Of a DNA stretch of 64,000 nt, positions 32,783-42,780 are shown one piece after another. The notes under the pieces are model-generated. The model saw nothing but the letters and a program-made list of their open reading frames with translations, did no database searches and was not told where the DNA came from. Position 1 is the stretch's first letter; each line of letters begins with the position of its first letter. Source of the stretch: an uncultured Prevotella sp. (lineage in GTDB: Bacteria > Bacteroidota > Bacteroidia > Bacteroidales > Bacteroidaceae); contig CAMKTS010000004.1 of NCBI GenBank assembly GCA_946415755.1, positions 62,001 through 126,000 of the forward strand, written 5' to 3'. A program made the position numbers and the translations under genes.

Positions 32783-34582
32783 ATGATGAAGCATTTAAAG
32801 AAACACATCGTTGCAGGTCTCGTAGGCTGCTGTATGACAACCATACTCACCTCCTGCACCGACAGCTATATGGAGGATCTGAACACCGATGACTCCAAAG
32901 TCACGAAGCTCGACCCCAACGCGCAACTGACCGCAGCACTGCTGCAGACCTACGGCGACTTCAGTCTGATGGATGCCTACCGTAACTATATCACAGGCTT
33001 CACCCAGCATCTGGCAGGAGGCTGGAATGTGACCGCATACGCTGGTGCCGTACACTTCGAGAACGACATCTCCCGCCGTATCTGGGACCGTTACTATGAG
33101 ATTTCCATCAAGAACCTCGTCGATGCCATCTACAATTCTGCCGACAAACCAAACGTGAATGCTGCCCTGCGCATCCATCGTGTATTCCTTATTGCCGTAT
33201 TGTCCGACACCTACGGCGACGTGCCTTGCTCTGAGGCCGGTCTGGGCTATATCTCTGGCATCTCTACACCGAAGTACGACACGGTGGAGGAACTATATGA
33301 CTGGTTCTTCACTGAGCTGGATGCCTGTGTGGAACAGTTAGGTAGCAGTACCGACCATATCACGGGCGACGTGACCAGCATGAAAGGCGACGTGGCCAAG
33401 TGGAAGATGTATGCCAACTCCCTCCGCATGCGCTATGCCATGCGCATCAGCGATGTGAATCCTGTCAAGGCGCAGCAGGAGTTTGAAAAGGCGATGAACA
33501 GCGGCTATATTACCACTGCTGCCGATGATGCATACGTTATCTATTCCGATTCGCCCTATACTTTCTATGACGGTTCACAGGAATACGACTTCCGTACCAA
33601 TGCGTTGAGCGAGATACTTTACGGTCAGGATCCTTCATCGCCAACATTCATCAGTTCCATGCTGTTCTACCAGCTGCAGAAGACTGGCGACCCCCGTCTG
33701 TACCGCATCTGCCGCCACTACTACAACATCAAGCGCAGTCAGATTAAGCCCGACAAGGACCAGAACATTGACCTGACCGATGACATACTGGCCTACTTTG
33801 CCAGCTCCGGCAGAAAAGAGATGCCTTGCAACCCCGGTGCAGCCTGGTACGACAACTGGGTAGACATCATCACCGTCGACAACATTCCGACGCTTGCCAA
33901 GTGGGCAGCGCAGGATGCCAACACCTACGACAACAGCGACTATCGTGCCCGTGCCACCCGTCCGATGCTGAACATCGACTTCGAAATGCCCACCTGTCCC
34001 GGTATCCTGATTACTTCTGCAGAGGTGGAGTTCCTCCTGGCTGAAGCCAAGACCAAGGGATGGAACGTAGGCGGTGATGCCCAGAGCCACTATGAGGCTG
34101 GTGTGCGTGCCTCGATGGAGATGCTCAACAGCCTGTATCTGACAGCTAACAAGATTACTGCCGAGGAGATCAACACCTTCATCCAGAACAATCCCCTGGG
34201 AGCTAATGCCAAGGAGACCATCAACACGCAGGCCTGGATTCTGCACCTGATGAATCCCTCGGAGGCGTGGGCCAACATGCGACGCTCCGACTATCCCGCC
34301 GTCCTCGACAGGACTCGCCTGGCTATCTTCCCCAGTGACGGATTCGTCTACGATGATGAGGATCGCTCCATGCCCACCCGTCTGAAATTCCCCGAACTGG
34401 AAAGACAATACAACAGCGTGTACTACGAGGCCGCCCTTAAAAAGTACGGTAAACTGAACCCGCAGACTGGCAATCTGGAAGATGACTGGCACCATCGGCT
34501 GTGGTGGGACACCGGCGCACTGAACGTACAGGCTACCTATTCACAGCCCTACGGCTCGAAAGACTTTGGATATCAGAATTAA
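32783..34582 (+). CDS. SusD/RagB-type surface glycan-binding lipoprotein
   Basis: A 599-aa SusD homologue. Lipoprotein signal ending LTSCTDS (C25). The N-terminal pattern YMEDLNTDDSKVTKLDPNAQL and the TPR-like helices fit the SusD-like_2 branch (sister to classical RagB/SusD). It forms the lid over the SusC barrel and binds glycan at the cell surface. Start at 32783 (MMKHLKK), 34 bases after the SusC stop. Confidence 0.93.
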   Translation: MMKHLKKHIVAGLVGCCMTTILTSCTDSYMEDLNTDDSKVTKLDPNAQLTAALLQTYGDFSLMDAYRNYITGFTQHLAGGWNVTAYAGAVHFENDISRRIWDRYYEISIKNLVDAIYNSADKPNVNAALRIHRVFLIAVLSDTYGDVPCSEAGLGYISGISTPKYDTVEELYDWFFTELDACVEQLGSSTDHITGDVTSMKGDVAKWKMYANSLRMRYAMRISDVNPVKAQQEFEKAMNSGYITTAADDAYVIYSDSPYTFYDGSQEYDFRTNALSEILYGQDPSSPTFISSMLFYQLQKTGDPRLYRICRHYYNIKRSQIKPDKDQNIDLTDDILAYFASSGRKEMPCNPGAAWYDNWVDIITVDNIPTLAKWAAQDANTYDNSDYRARATRPMLNIDFEMPTCPGILITSAEVEFLLAEAKTKGWNVGGDAQSHYEAGVRASMEMLNSLYLTANKITAEEINTFIQNNPLGANAKETINTQAWILHLMNPSEAWANMRRSDYPAVLDRTRLAIFPSDGFVYDDEDRSMPTRLKFPELERQYNSVYYEAALKKYGKLNPQTGNLEDDWHHRLWWDTGALNVQATYSQPYGSKDFGYQN

Positions 34583-34616
34583 GGCAGTTTAGAATTAAGA
34601 GACAGAATTAAGTATT

Positions 34617-35633
34617 ATGAATGACAATATGAAAAAATATCAGCGTATGGGCCGTAAGGCATTGACCCTGCTTCTTGCCGGAAGCCTCGCACTTTCCGGA
34701 ACAACAGCCTTGACGGCTTGTTCTTCCGACGAGGATCCCTATTTCACCGTTACTCAGAACGATGATCCTCGCATCCTGAATACCGACTTGAGCGACAAGA
34801 CGATTGACCGTCTGACCAACCTGAAGATAGAAATCAAGGTCACCCCCATGCAGTATACCACCGTGACGTGGTTGCTGAACGGTGTACAGATTGCCACAGG
34901 TCATACGCTCGACCAGAAACTGCCCGTTGGCAACCATGAGTTGAAGATTGTGGCCACGACCACTGTTGGCAAGAGTACCTACCGTATCATTCATGTCACA
35001 GTGACCCCTGCCGCCGGTGATCCAGAACTGGCCAGCGATGCCAAGTCACGGTGGCTCACCATTGGCACCACCAAGACGATTGACTGTATCAATACTACCA
35101 GTGTGACGCAGGTCTTCATTGGTGAGGTAGAGGCCGCCAACGTCTCTTTCGCCAACGACAAACTTACTTTTGATGTTCCCACAATGCCTGAGGGTGAATA
35201 CCTGGTTACCATTGTGGATGCCGAGGGTACCCGCTTCGGATGTGGTCTGTTCACGGTAAGCAACGAGGCTTATCCTGACCCAGGCATCAAGGAGACAGTG
35301 CTCTGGGAAGGTGGCAAGGAGATTAACTGGGGCGACAGCAATGTACAGATCTCAGCAGAATCTTTGGCCAATATTGCCGTGGGTACAACGATCCAGTTAT
35401 ACTACGAGATGGTTGACATGCCTGACGGCTACCATGCCCTGCGCATCACCACCCCGTGGTGGGGCGACAACGCCGAGGATCAGATTGTGGCCCAGTTTGA
35501 CCTCACCGCCGATACCGCCAATCCTTTCGAGTTCACCTATTCAGAGGCCAACAAGTCGATTGTCGACGAGCGCGGCGGCATGCTCATCGTGGGCTATGGC
35601 TACAAACTGACCAAGGTTACTTACAAAGAATAA
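34617..35633 (+). CDS. Surface glycan-binding lipoprotein (SusE/F position)
   Basis: A 338-aa lipoprotein (signal ending ALTACSS) in the place where SusE/SusF-type or SGBP-B proteins stand in glycan loci. After the lipid anchor come Ig/IPT-like domains (about residues 50-130 and 140-220; GEYLVTIVDAEGTRFGCGLFTV). A C-terminal carbohydrate-binding-like region follows, with aromatic residues WEGGKEINWGD and ITTPWWGDN. It likely holds polysaccharide at the surface before GH5 cleavage. An alternative start is the ATG at 34629. Its 3' end overlaps the convergent gene by 17 bases. Confidence 0.8.
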   Translation: MNDNMKKYQRMGRKALTLLLAGSLALSGTTALTACSSDEDPYFTVTQNDDPRILNTDLSDKTIDRLTNLKIEIKVTPMQYTTVTWLLNGVQIATGHTLDQKLPVGNHELKIVATTTVGKSTYRIIHVTVTPAAGDPELASDAKSRWLTIGTTKTIDCINTTSVTQVFIGEVEAANVSFANDKLTFDVPTMPEGEYLVTIVDAEGTRFGCGLFTVSNEAYPDPGIKETVLWEGGKEINWGDSNVQISAESLANIAVGTTIQLYYEMVDMPDGYHALRITTPWWGDNAEDQIVAQFDLTADTANPFEFTYSEANKSIVDERGGMLIVGYGYKLTKVTYKE

Positions 35634-38628
35634 CCACGCCGTGCTGCTTCTTTCCGTCCATCATGATTTTCAGCGGACGGTCGAAGCGCACATGGCGGAC
35701 AAACTGGGTTTCCTCGATGGCAGGCATGCTGTCGAGGATTTCCTTTTGCAGCACGCCGTCGCCGGTATAGGTGTTGATGGTGAAGTAGCCCACGCCGAAG
35801 GATGTCAGGTTCTGGAAGAAGTGCGTGCCCTGCGAGGGGTCTACGTGATAGTTCTTCAACCCGGCCTCTACGATGACGCGGGCTGCCGAGATGTGGGGCC
35901 ACTTGACGGGGATGCCCAGCCAGGGGTCGCTCGAACCCCACCGGCCAGGGCCGATGAGGATGTAGGAGACCCCCTCTGTCCCCCCGAGGGGGGAAACGAA
36001 GTCGCCATTGAGGAAACGGCGGTTGATTTGTTCTATCTCGCTGGCTATCTGCGGATTGTTGGCAGCCGTGAAACTGTCGTCGGTCTTGACGTACACCACG
36101 TCAGTGACATCCTCTGAGATGCCGTGGCCTAACGAATTGTGCGAGCGCAGCAGGCACTGCTCGTCGGGGATGGCCGCCAGGTCTTCGTCGAGCACCAGCT
36201 TCGAATCGACGATGGGGCGTATCTGGAGGAGGTAGAAGGCCCCCTCCTCCAGATTACATGCAAACTCTATCTCCACGGGCCGCCGCATCTCGTCGGAGCC
36301 GTACTTCTGTGCGAGCTGTAGGATCTGGGGCAGGGGGAAGATGCCGTGCTGCAGCACTCCGCTGAAGGAGATGACCTTGCGCCCGCCCTCATAGATGCCG
36401 TCGCGGATGACCTGGTCTACGGGGTCGTAGGTGGATGCGATGCCCCGCAGTGCGCCGTCTTTGTCGGCCTCTTTGACCCTCAGGTTGAGGATGTTGAATC
36501 CATCGTCTACCTTGAAGTCATCGCCCACGTGGCTCATGTCCAGGGCGTAGAAGCGTGTCTGTGTATCCCTCAGTGCCGTCTCCATCTCGCTGGTTTGCAG
36601 CACCTGATGCGGATGGTATGGCGATACGCGCAGGGTCTGCCCTCCGTCTACGATATATTTTCCGAGTCCGAGAGCCAGCGATACTATCCCCTCCTCTGCC
36701 AGTTCGTCGCCGATGGGATAGTAGTTGAGCGAGCGCAGCACGCCTGAGAAGGTGGGATAGAAGCGCTCTCCGTGCTGCTGTCCTACGACTTCCTGCAGGA
36801 TGACGGCCATCTTCTCCTGATCGATGACGTTGGATGTTGCCGTCATATATGCCTTCGAGTCACGGTAGTACACCGATGCGTAGACACCCTTGATGGCGCA
36901 GGCCAGCATGCGCAGCATCTCGTACTTGTCGTCGAGGTAGGGTATCATATAGGTGCTGTAGATGCCTGCGAAGGGCTGGTAGTGCGAGTCTTCCAGGAGC
37001 GAGGAGCTGCGCACTGCTATGGGCGACTTCACGGCCTCGAAGAAGGTGAAGAAGTCGGCAATCAGCGTGTCGGGCAGCTGTGCCTTGAGGAAGTGCTGCA
37101 GTATCTCTTCGTCGGTGGCATCGCTGAGTGCGATTCCCCAGAGGTTGTTCTTGTCCATGAACTCGTCGAAGAAGTCGGTGCATAGCACGACGGTCTTGGG
37201 GATGCTCACCTCTGCGCCGGGGTATTGGTTCAGTTCGGGGTGCCGCTTGATGATGTTGTCGAGGAATGCCAGTCCGCGGCCCTTTCCTCCCAGCGACCCC
37301 TCTCCGATGCGGGCAAAGTGGGCATAGCGGTCGAACTTCAGCCGGTCGAACACCGCCACGATGCCTATGTTCTTCATTCTTCTGTACTGCACGATGGCAT
37401 CGAAGATGATCTGGCGGTGTGCATCCACGTCCTGCAGTTTGTGCCACGTCACGGTCTTCAGGAATTGCGACACGGGGAAGATGGCCCTTGCGCAGAGCCA
37501 TCGGCTCATGTGGTTGCGGCGTATGTGGCGCAGCAGCGAGTCGTGGGGTATCTGGAAGATGCTGTCCTGCAGCTCCTTCAGCGTCGACACGCGTGCCACC
37601 TCCTCCTTGGTCAGCGGGTCGCGGAAGATGAAGTCGCCGAATCCCATGTGCTCCTCGATGAGCTGCCGCAGGTCGACGTTCATCTTCTTCGAGTTCTTGT
37701 CTACGAAGTGGAAGTGCTCTGCCTCTGCTTTCTCCTTGTTGTGTATCTCCGAGCTTTGCAGGATGAGGGGCACGTATTCGTCGTGCTGCCGGATGTTGCG
37801 CAACAGTTTCAGTCCAGCCTCGGCATCGCCCTCCTCCACATGGCTCAGCCGTCCGGGCACCGTTTTCATCGGAAACCGTGTATCGCTGATGACTCCCAGC
37901 ACGTTGTCGTGGTATCTCTCATACCAGCTCATGGCCTCTTCGTAGTTGGTGGCCAGCACCACCTTCGGTCTTCCTCTCTTCCGCTGTGCGGCGGCATGGG
38001 GGTTGAGTGCTTCTGTCGAGAAGTTCTTCGACTGTGCCAGGATATAGTTGTACAGGTTGGGGAGCACCGAGCTGTAGAACCGGATGTTGTCTTCCACGAG
38101 CAGTATCAGCTGCACGCCGGCCTCCCTGATGTCGTGCTCGATGTTCATCCTGTCCTCTATCAGCTTGATGATGCTCAGTATGAGGTTGGTATTGCCGAGC
38201 CAGCAGAACACGTAGTCGAATATCGACATGTCCTCGTTTTCTATTCGCTTGGTGATGCCGTGCGAGAAGGGGGTCAGTACCACGCAGGGAATCTGCGGTG
38301 CTGCCGCCTTCACGTCGCGGGCCACGGCAAAGGCATCGTTGTCGGCATTGCCGGGCATGCAGATTACCAGGTCGATGTCGGTAGTCTGCAGCACCTCGTT
38401 GGCCTCCTCTGTGGTCGACACCTGTGTGAACGTGGGCGGGTAGCGCATGCCCAGTTCCATATACTCGTCGAATATCTTCTCGTCCACCCTTCCGTCATCC
38501 TCCAGCATGAAGGCATCGTAGGGGTTGGCCACTATCAGTATGTTGAAGATGCGCCGTGTCATCAGGTTGACGAACGACACGTCTTTCAGGAAGAAGTTGT
38601 TGAACTCCTGTGGTATGTTTGCATTCAT
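35617..38628 (-). CDS. PEP/pyruvate-binding protein with N-terminal receiver-like domain
   Basis: A 1003-aa cytoplasmic protein. Residues about 20-170 resemble a response-regulator receiver fold (RIFNILIVANPYDAFMLEDDGRV). A second such region (VQLILLVEDNIRFYSSVLP, then VLGVISDTRFP) lies near 200-290. The C-terminal half is the ATP-grasp-like PEP/pyruvate-binding domain of PEP synthase and PPDK (GKGRGLAFL, VRSSSLLEDSHYQPFAGIY, EIEFACNLEEGAFYLLQIRP). The phosphohistidine swivelling domain and the TIM-barrel PEP-binding domain of true PpsA/PPDK are missing. The start at 38628 follows the promoter; an upstream ATG at 38745 is before it. The role is unknown; a phosphotransfer or regulatory enzyme is a guess. 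Confidence 0.8.
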   Translation of the reverse strand: MNANIPQEFNNFFLKDVSFVNLMTRRIFNILIVANPYDAFMLEDDGRVDEKIFDEYMELGMRYPPTFTQVSTTEEANEVLQTTDIDLVICMPGNADNDAFAVARDVKAAAPQIPCVVLTPFSHGITKRIENEDMSIFDYVFCWLGNTNLILSIIKLIEDRMNIEHDIREAGVQLILLVEDNIRFYSSVLPNLYNYILAQSKNFSTEALNPHAAAQRKRGRPKVVLATNYEEAMSWYERYHDNVLGVISDTRFPMKTVPGRLSHVEEGDAEAGLKLLRNIRQHDEYVPLILQSSEIHNKEKAEAEHFHFVDKNSKKMNVDLRQLIEEHMGFGDFIFRDPLTKEEVARVSTLKELQDSIFQIPHDSLLRHIRRNHMSRWLCARAIFPVSQFLKTVTWHKLQDVDAHRQIIFDAIVQYRRMKNIGIVAVFDRLKFDRYAHFARIGEGSLGGKGRGLAFLDNIIKRHPELNQYPGAEVSIPKTVVLCTDFFDEFMDKNNLWGIALSDATDEEILQHFLKAQLPDTLIADFFTFFEAVKSPIAVRSSSLLEDSHYQPFAGIYSTYMIPYLDDKYEMLRMLACAIKGVYASVYYRDSKAYMTATSNVIDQEKMAVILQEVVGQQHGERFYPTFSGVLRSLNYYPIGDELAEEGIVSLALGLGKYIVDGGQTLRVSPYHPHQVLQTSEMETALRDTQTRFYALDMSHVGDDFKVDDGFNILNLRVKEADKDGALRGIASTYDPVDQVIRDGIYEGGRKVISFSGVLQHGIFPLPQILQLAQKYGSDEMRRPVEIEFACNLEEGAFYLLQIRPIVDSKLVLDEDLAAIPDEQCLLRSHNSLGHGISEDVTDVVYVKTDDSFTAANNPQIASEIEQINRRFLNGDFVSPLGGTEGVSYILIGPGRWGSSDPWLGIPVKWPHISAARVIVEAGLKNYHVDPSQGTHFFQNLTSFGVGYFTINTYTGDGVLQKEILDSMPAIEETQFVRHVRFDRPLKIMMDGKKQHGVVILCK

Positions 38629-38670
38629 GTCTTTTTCTCTTAGCCCTGTTGTTTTGCCATATCGACTTTG

Positions 38671-38790
38671 CAAAGGTACGAAGAAAAATAAAAATGGAAA
38701 ATGAAAAACAGAAAAAAAATGCCGCCGCCAGCACGATTTTCTCATTTCTCATTTTCCATTTTTAATTTTCTTTGTACCTTTGCATCCCGA
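38671..38790. promoter_or_regulatory. Mirror-image divergent promoters
   Basis: Minus -7 TACCTTTG (38678 to 38671) and plus TACCTTTG (38775-38782). Upstream of each runs nearly the same sequence (CATTTTCCATTTTTA, then ATTTTCTT[T/C]GTACC), so the gap is a large inverted repeat. A similar stretch, TTTTTCTTCGTACCTTTGCATCC, precedes the gene at 16529. The plus transcript includes a four-codon ATG (38791, MTDV) before the real start. Confidence 0.7.
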
Positions 38791-38827
38791 ATGACGGATG
38801 TATAACCATTAAAATACATTATACAAG

Positions 38828-40333
38828 ATGTTTCATATTTACCGGGGGTATGAACTGGTAGAGTCATACCACAACATGAGAATGGGTCGCCGCTTCCATC
38901 CAAGCGGCAGGTTTAAGAAGTCGGTGCAGGCTTTCTTCGTGCTCTTGGTCACGCTGCTGCTGTGGAATCTGCCCACCGAGTGGTACGGCATCAGCGGCCT
39001 CACCGTTGTCCAGCAGCGCATCATCGCCATCTTTGCCTTTGCCACGCTGATGTGGGTGCTCGAGGTGGTGTCGTCGTGGGCCACGTCGGTGGCCATCATC
39101 GGCATGCTGCTCCTGTTCTGCTCCGATTCGGGCATCAAGTGGATGTGCGATGCCGACCAAGTCGGCACGCTGCTCTCCTACAAGTCGGTCATGGCCACCT
39201 TTGCCGACCCCGTCATCATGCTCTTCATCGGTGGTTTCATACTGGCCATCGCCGCCACCAAGACGGGACTCGACGCACAACTTGCCAAGGTGCTGCTCAA
39301 GCCCTTCGGCACCCGTAGCGAGAACGTGCTGCTGGGCTTCATCCTCATCACGGGCCTCTTCTCCATGTTCGTCAGCAATACCGCCACGGCAGCCATGATG
39401 CTCACCTTCCTCACCCCCGTGTTCCGACAGCTGCCCCCTGAGGGCAAGGGGCGCATCGCCATGGCTCTGTCGATACCCCTCGCCGCCAACCTGGGCGGCA
39501 TGGGCACCCCCATCGGCACACCGCCCAACACCATTGCGCTAAAGTACCTGAACGACCCCGACGGACTGAACATGCAGCTGGGCTTCGGCGAGTGGATGCT
39601 GTTTATGACACCACTGGTCATCCTCCTGCTCCTCGTGGGCTGGTGGCTGCTGAAGACGCTGTTCCCCTTCTCGCAGAAGACCGTAGTTCTCGAGATCGAG
39701 GGCGAGATGAAGCGCGATGCCCATACCTACATCGTCATCGCCACCTTCTTCCTCACCGTAGCCCTGTGGCTCCTCGACAGCGTTACAGGCATCAACTCCT
39801 ACACCGTGGCCCTCGTGCCCTTCGTCATCTTCGCCCTCACGGGAGTCATCACCAAGCGCGACCTGGAACAAATCAACTGGAGCGTCATCTGGATGGTGGC
39901 CGGAGGCTTCGCCCTGGGCTATGGTCTCAACGCCTCCGGACTGGCCGCCAATGCCGTAGCAAGCATCCCCTTCGCCCACTTCTCCCCGCTGCTCATCCTG
40001 CTGCTGGGCGGCATCATCTGCTACCTGCTCTCCAACTTCATCAGTAACTCTGCCACGGCAGCCCTCCTCATGCCCATCCTCGCCGTGGTATGCTCGGCCA
40101 TGGGCAGCAAGCTCGATGCCATCGGCGGCACGCCCACCGTGCTCATCGGAGTCGCCGTAGCTGCCAGCTCGGCCATGGTACTGCCCATCAGCACACCGCC
40201 CAATGCGCTGGCCTATGCCACCAACCTCGTCCAGCAGCGCGACATGTCGAAGATGGGACTCATCATGGGACTGCTCGCCATGCTGCTCGGCTATGCCATG
40301 CTCTACCTGCTGGGCACCCTCCACCTGCTATGA
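38828..40333 (+). CDS. DASS-family sodium:carboxylate symporter
   Basis: A 501-aa inner-membrane transporter of the divalent anion:Na+ symporter (SLC13/DASS) family, which takes up succinate, malate or related anions (or sulfate). Two SNT motifs are visible: SNTATAAMM near residue 180 and the second-half SNSATAALL near 405. PIGTPPNTIAL and PISTPPNAL follow. About eleven to twelve membrane helices are predicted. The first 33 residues are polar and the ATG at 38876 is an alternative start. The stop overlaps the next gene (ATGA). Confidence 0.9.
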   Translation: MFHIYRGYELVESYHNMRMGRRFHPSGRFKKSVQAFFVLLVTLLLWNLPTEWYGISGLTVVQQRIIAIFAFATLMWVLEVVSSWATSVAIIGMLLLFCSDSGIKWMCDADQVGTLLSYKSVMATFADPVIMLFIGGFILAIAATKTGLDAQLAKVLLKPFGTRSENVLLGFILITGLFSMFVSNTATAAMMLTFLTPVFRQLPPEGKGRIAMALSIPLAANLGGMGTPIGTPPNTIALKYLNDPDGLNMQLGFGEWMLFMTPLVILLLLVGWWLLKTLFPFSQKTVVLEIEGEMKRDAHTYIVIATFFLTVALWLLDSVTGINSYTVALVPFVIFALTGVITKRDLEQINWSVIWMVAGGFALGYGLNASGLAANAVASIPFAHFSPLLILLLGGIICYLLSNFISNSATAALLMPILAVVCSAMGSKLDAIGGTPTVLIGVAVAASSAMVLPISTPPNALAYATNLVQQRDMSKMGLIMGLLAMLLGYAMLYLLGTLHLL

Positions 40334-41316
40334 CCGCCCGTATCGCCACCCTGCTCGCCATGCTGCTCATGCTGACAAGCACGATGCATGCCCAGACTGC
40401 CGACCCGCGCAGCCTGCCCTTTATGGGCATACCCTTAGAGGGCAGCATCGACAGCATCGACAGCCGTCTGCGGGTTGCCGGATTCACACAGTGGGGCGGC
40501 TCCGAAGATGGCGAGGACTACTACTACCGTGGCAATTACTACGGCATACGTGCCAAGTTGCTGGTAACCATAGCTCCCGCCTCACGCCTCGTACAGTCGG
40601 CCTCCGTCACCGTTGGTCCCTACAGCACGAAGGGCATGCTCACCCGCAACTATCAGTATTTCCTGCATAAGCTACAACAGGCTCACGGCACCTTCAGCAA
40701 CCGCGACGGCAGCCACTACCTCTTGAGCCGGTGGGGTAGCATCAAACTCTCGCAGACACCCCACGACAACGGCTCTACCGACATTCGTGTGTTCTACTAT
40801 CCCTCACAGGCCTTCTACAAAGATGCCGCCGTCATTGGGCTTCGCGGCCGCGTGCAGGAGGTAGTAACCGAGAATGCCGTTGCCGAAGACCAGTTCATGC
40901 ACTTCAGCGAGGACGGACAGCTGGAGAACCCCGACCTCACAGACCGCCACTACGACGGCTTCGGCTACCTGACCCAGGCCAAGATGACCGAGAAGACGGG
41001 GCAGAGCACGGTGGAATATACCTACAGCAGCAGCTATCACCTGCTGCGCCGCACGCTGACCAACCAGGAGGCAGGCATCACCTACGTCAACGAATACGTT
41101 TACAACCAAGATGATGAGGTGCAGTCGGAAACACAGAAGGTGTACGACAAGAACAGCGAGTGCATCATGAGCATCAGCCTGCACAACAACTATCTGACGC
41201 GCGACGACTACGGCAACTGGACCAGCAACTCTCTACAGCTCACCTACTGGGAGAAGGGCAGCCAGAGCCAACACTCCACCGTGCTGCAGAAGCGTACCCT
41301 CACCTACTGGGAATAA
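40330..41316 (+). CDS. Secreted protein of unknown function
   Basis: A 328-aa exported protein with a signal peptide (MTARIATLLAMLLMLTSTMHAQ). Its start overlaps the stop of the DASS transporter by four bases, so translation is coupled. The mature part begins PFMGIPLEGSIDSIDSRL and carries RHS/YD-like strings (YDGFGYLTQ, VEYTYSSSYHLLRRTL, YVNEYVYNQDDEV) common in Bacteroidota secreted proteins of beta-meander type. No catalytic motif is seen. Confidence 0.75.
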   Translation: MTARIATLLAMLLMLTSTMHAQTADPRSLPFMGIPLEGSIDSIDSRLRVAGFTQWGGSEDGEDYYYRGNYYGIRAKLLVTIAPASRLVQSASVTVGPYSTKGMLTRNYQYFLHKLQQAHGTFSNRDGSHYLLSRWGSIKLSQTPHDNGSTDIRVFYYPSQAFYKDAAVIGLRGRVQEVVTENAVAEDQFMHFSEDGQLENPDLTDRHYDGFGYLTQAKMTEKTGQSTVEYTYSSSYHLLRRTLTNQEAGITYVNEYVYNQDDEVQSETQKVYDKNSECIMSISLHNNYLTRDDYGNWTSNSLQLTYWEKGSQSQHSTVLQKRTLTYWE

Positions 41317-41322
41317 GCCCCC

Positions 41323-42636
41323 TTACTTCTTCTTAAACGTCAGTGTGCCGACGGGACGGAGATAGTCTGCTGCCTTGTAAGACAAATTCACACTATTATA
41401 ATCAAAACCGAATAGCGTGCCACCATCTTTACCCAAATAGGTATGAGTGGTTTCTATTCTCATACCACCCTGGTTCTCCACGTCAGTATTGAAGACGTTC
41501 ATTGACAAATTACTAAGTTCAGCCTTTGATGGCAAATGCCATCCTGTTATGCCCTCAATGTCAAAATCAGACAAGTGTGACGTAGCGGCAGCTTCCATAT
41601 CTGTGGCAGACATATCAGAATTGAAAATATCAGTAAGGGCATCCTTGTGCAGCAGTGTCACCACGACATTGTCACCATCCTCTACGGCACTCAACACGAA
41701 ACACTTCTTATACCACGTATTGGCAGCGGGAGCCTCATCGTCTTGTTCGCCGCCACCATTTGTAGTCTTGTTTTCGTTGTTGAAGGTAAACTCGACATTG
41801 GTAGCCGCCCCCCACTGAGTGCCGTTCACCGTTCCGGCAATCAGCAGCTCCTGGTTCTCCGTATAAGTACCCGTGATATTTATCTCGTGGTTGGCCTCAA
41901 ACGACTGCGAAGAAGCATATTCGTAGGATGTCGTCTCATTGCCAGTCGTCATACCGATGGTCAGCTTGGCTTTTCCAACGGCAGGCAGGGCATACAGCTC
42001 CTCACTGTTCTGCCAGGTGGTACCGTCGGCCTGCTTGGCAAGGGCCACCACCAACGACTCCGTTTCCGCAGAATAGCTGCCGTTAAGCAACAGGCTCTTG
42101 TAAACCGGAGAGATGGTCACCGTGACAGCATCTACCGTGGTGGGAATCTCCTTGATAGTGATATTCTTGACCAGCATGACTTTTCTTGACAGATTCAGCG
42201 TCAGACTGTTGTTGCCGTCCTTTGATACCGTGACGGTACTGCTGGCAGCCATCAGGTCACCCTGCTTGGCATTCTCCTTCAGCGTGATGGCATCGTCGGC
42301 CTTGGCATTCGCTGTGGTGGGCAGATTATAGTTCCATGCCGTAGCACCGGCGATGGCATATACCTGATATGTAGCGGCCTGCAACGACAGCGAGAGTGCC
42401 TCGTCGGCAGAGTTCAGCGTCTCTTTCTTGATGCACTTGGCCTCACTGTTCATCACATATACGTGGACTGGATAGCTCACCTGGATGTTGTTGTCGGGTG
42501 TACGGGTAATAACGGTCAGTTCTGCTTCGTCTACGAGAGGTAGCTCTTCGTTTGTTGACAGTTCTTTCTCACATGCAGTCAGCGTAAATGCCAGCAAGCC
42601 ACCCAGCAGGCACTCTTTCAGGATTGTTTTTTTCAT
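41323..42636 (-). CDS. Fimbrillin-like (FimB/Mfa-type) lipoprotein
   Basis: A 437-aa lipoprotein (signal ending TLTACEKE, C22). It shows the features of FimA/Mfa-type fimbrial subunits of Bacteroidota: an N-terminal beta-sandwich with YPVHVYVMNSEAKCI, a long alternating Thr/Ser/Val-rich middle part (LTLNLSRKVMLVKNITI), and a second domain. The C-terminal part (ITGWHLPSKAELSNLS) resembles a fibrobacter-succinogenes-major-paralogous (FISUMP-like) domain. No companion fimbrial genes are next to it. Start at 42636, after a -7 element TACTTTTG (42670 to 42663); the ATG at 42693 is upstream of that element. Confidence 0.7.
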   Translation of the reverse strand: MKKTILKECLLGGLLAFTLTACEKELSTNEELPLVDEAELTVITRTPDNNIQVSYPVHVYVMNSEAKCIKKETLNSADEALSLSLQAATYQVYAIAGATAWNYNLPTTANAKADDAITLKENAKQGDLMAASSTVTVSKDGNNSLTLNLSRKVMLVKNITIKEIPTTVDAVTVTISPVYKSLLLNGSYSAETESLVVALAKQADGTTWQNSEELYALPAVGKAKLTIGMTTGNETTSYEYASSQSFEANHEINITGTYTENQELLIAGTVNGTQWGAATNVEFTFNNENKTTNGGGEQDDEAPAANTWYKKCFVLSAVEDGDNVVVTLLHKDALTDIFNSDMSATDMEAAATSHLSDFDIEGITGWHLPSKAELSNLSMNVFNTDVENQGGMRIETTHTYLGKDGGTLFGFDYNSVNLSYKAADYLRPVGTLTFKKK

Positions 42637-42780
42637 TGTAATTTGTAGATAAATTTTGCTTACAAAAGTAGCACAAATAATTGACATCGTCACAGAAGCA
42701 ATCCGTTTTTTAACAAATATTACACATTAGCCCCATTGTAGTCCCTATCCGATAGCCTTTTATCTTCTTGTATTTCTATA

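Noticed and set aside
37225..38643. 472-codon ORF on the plus strand
   Set aside because: Antisense to the PEP-binding protein, with shadow-like Val/His/Gln-rich composition.
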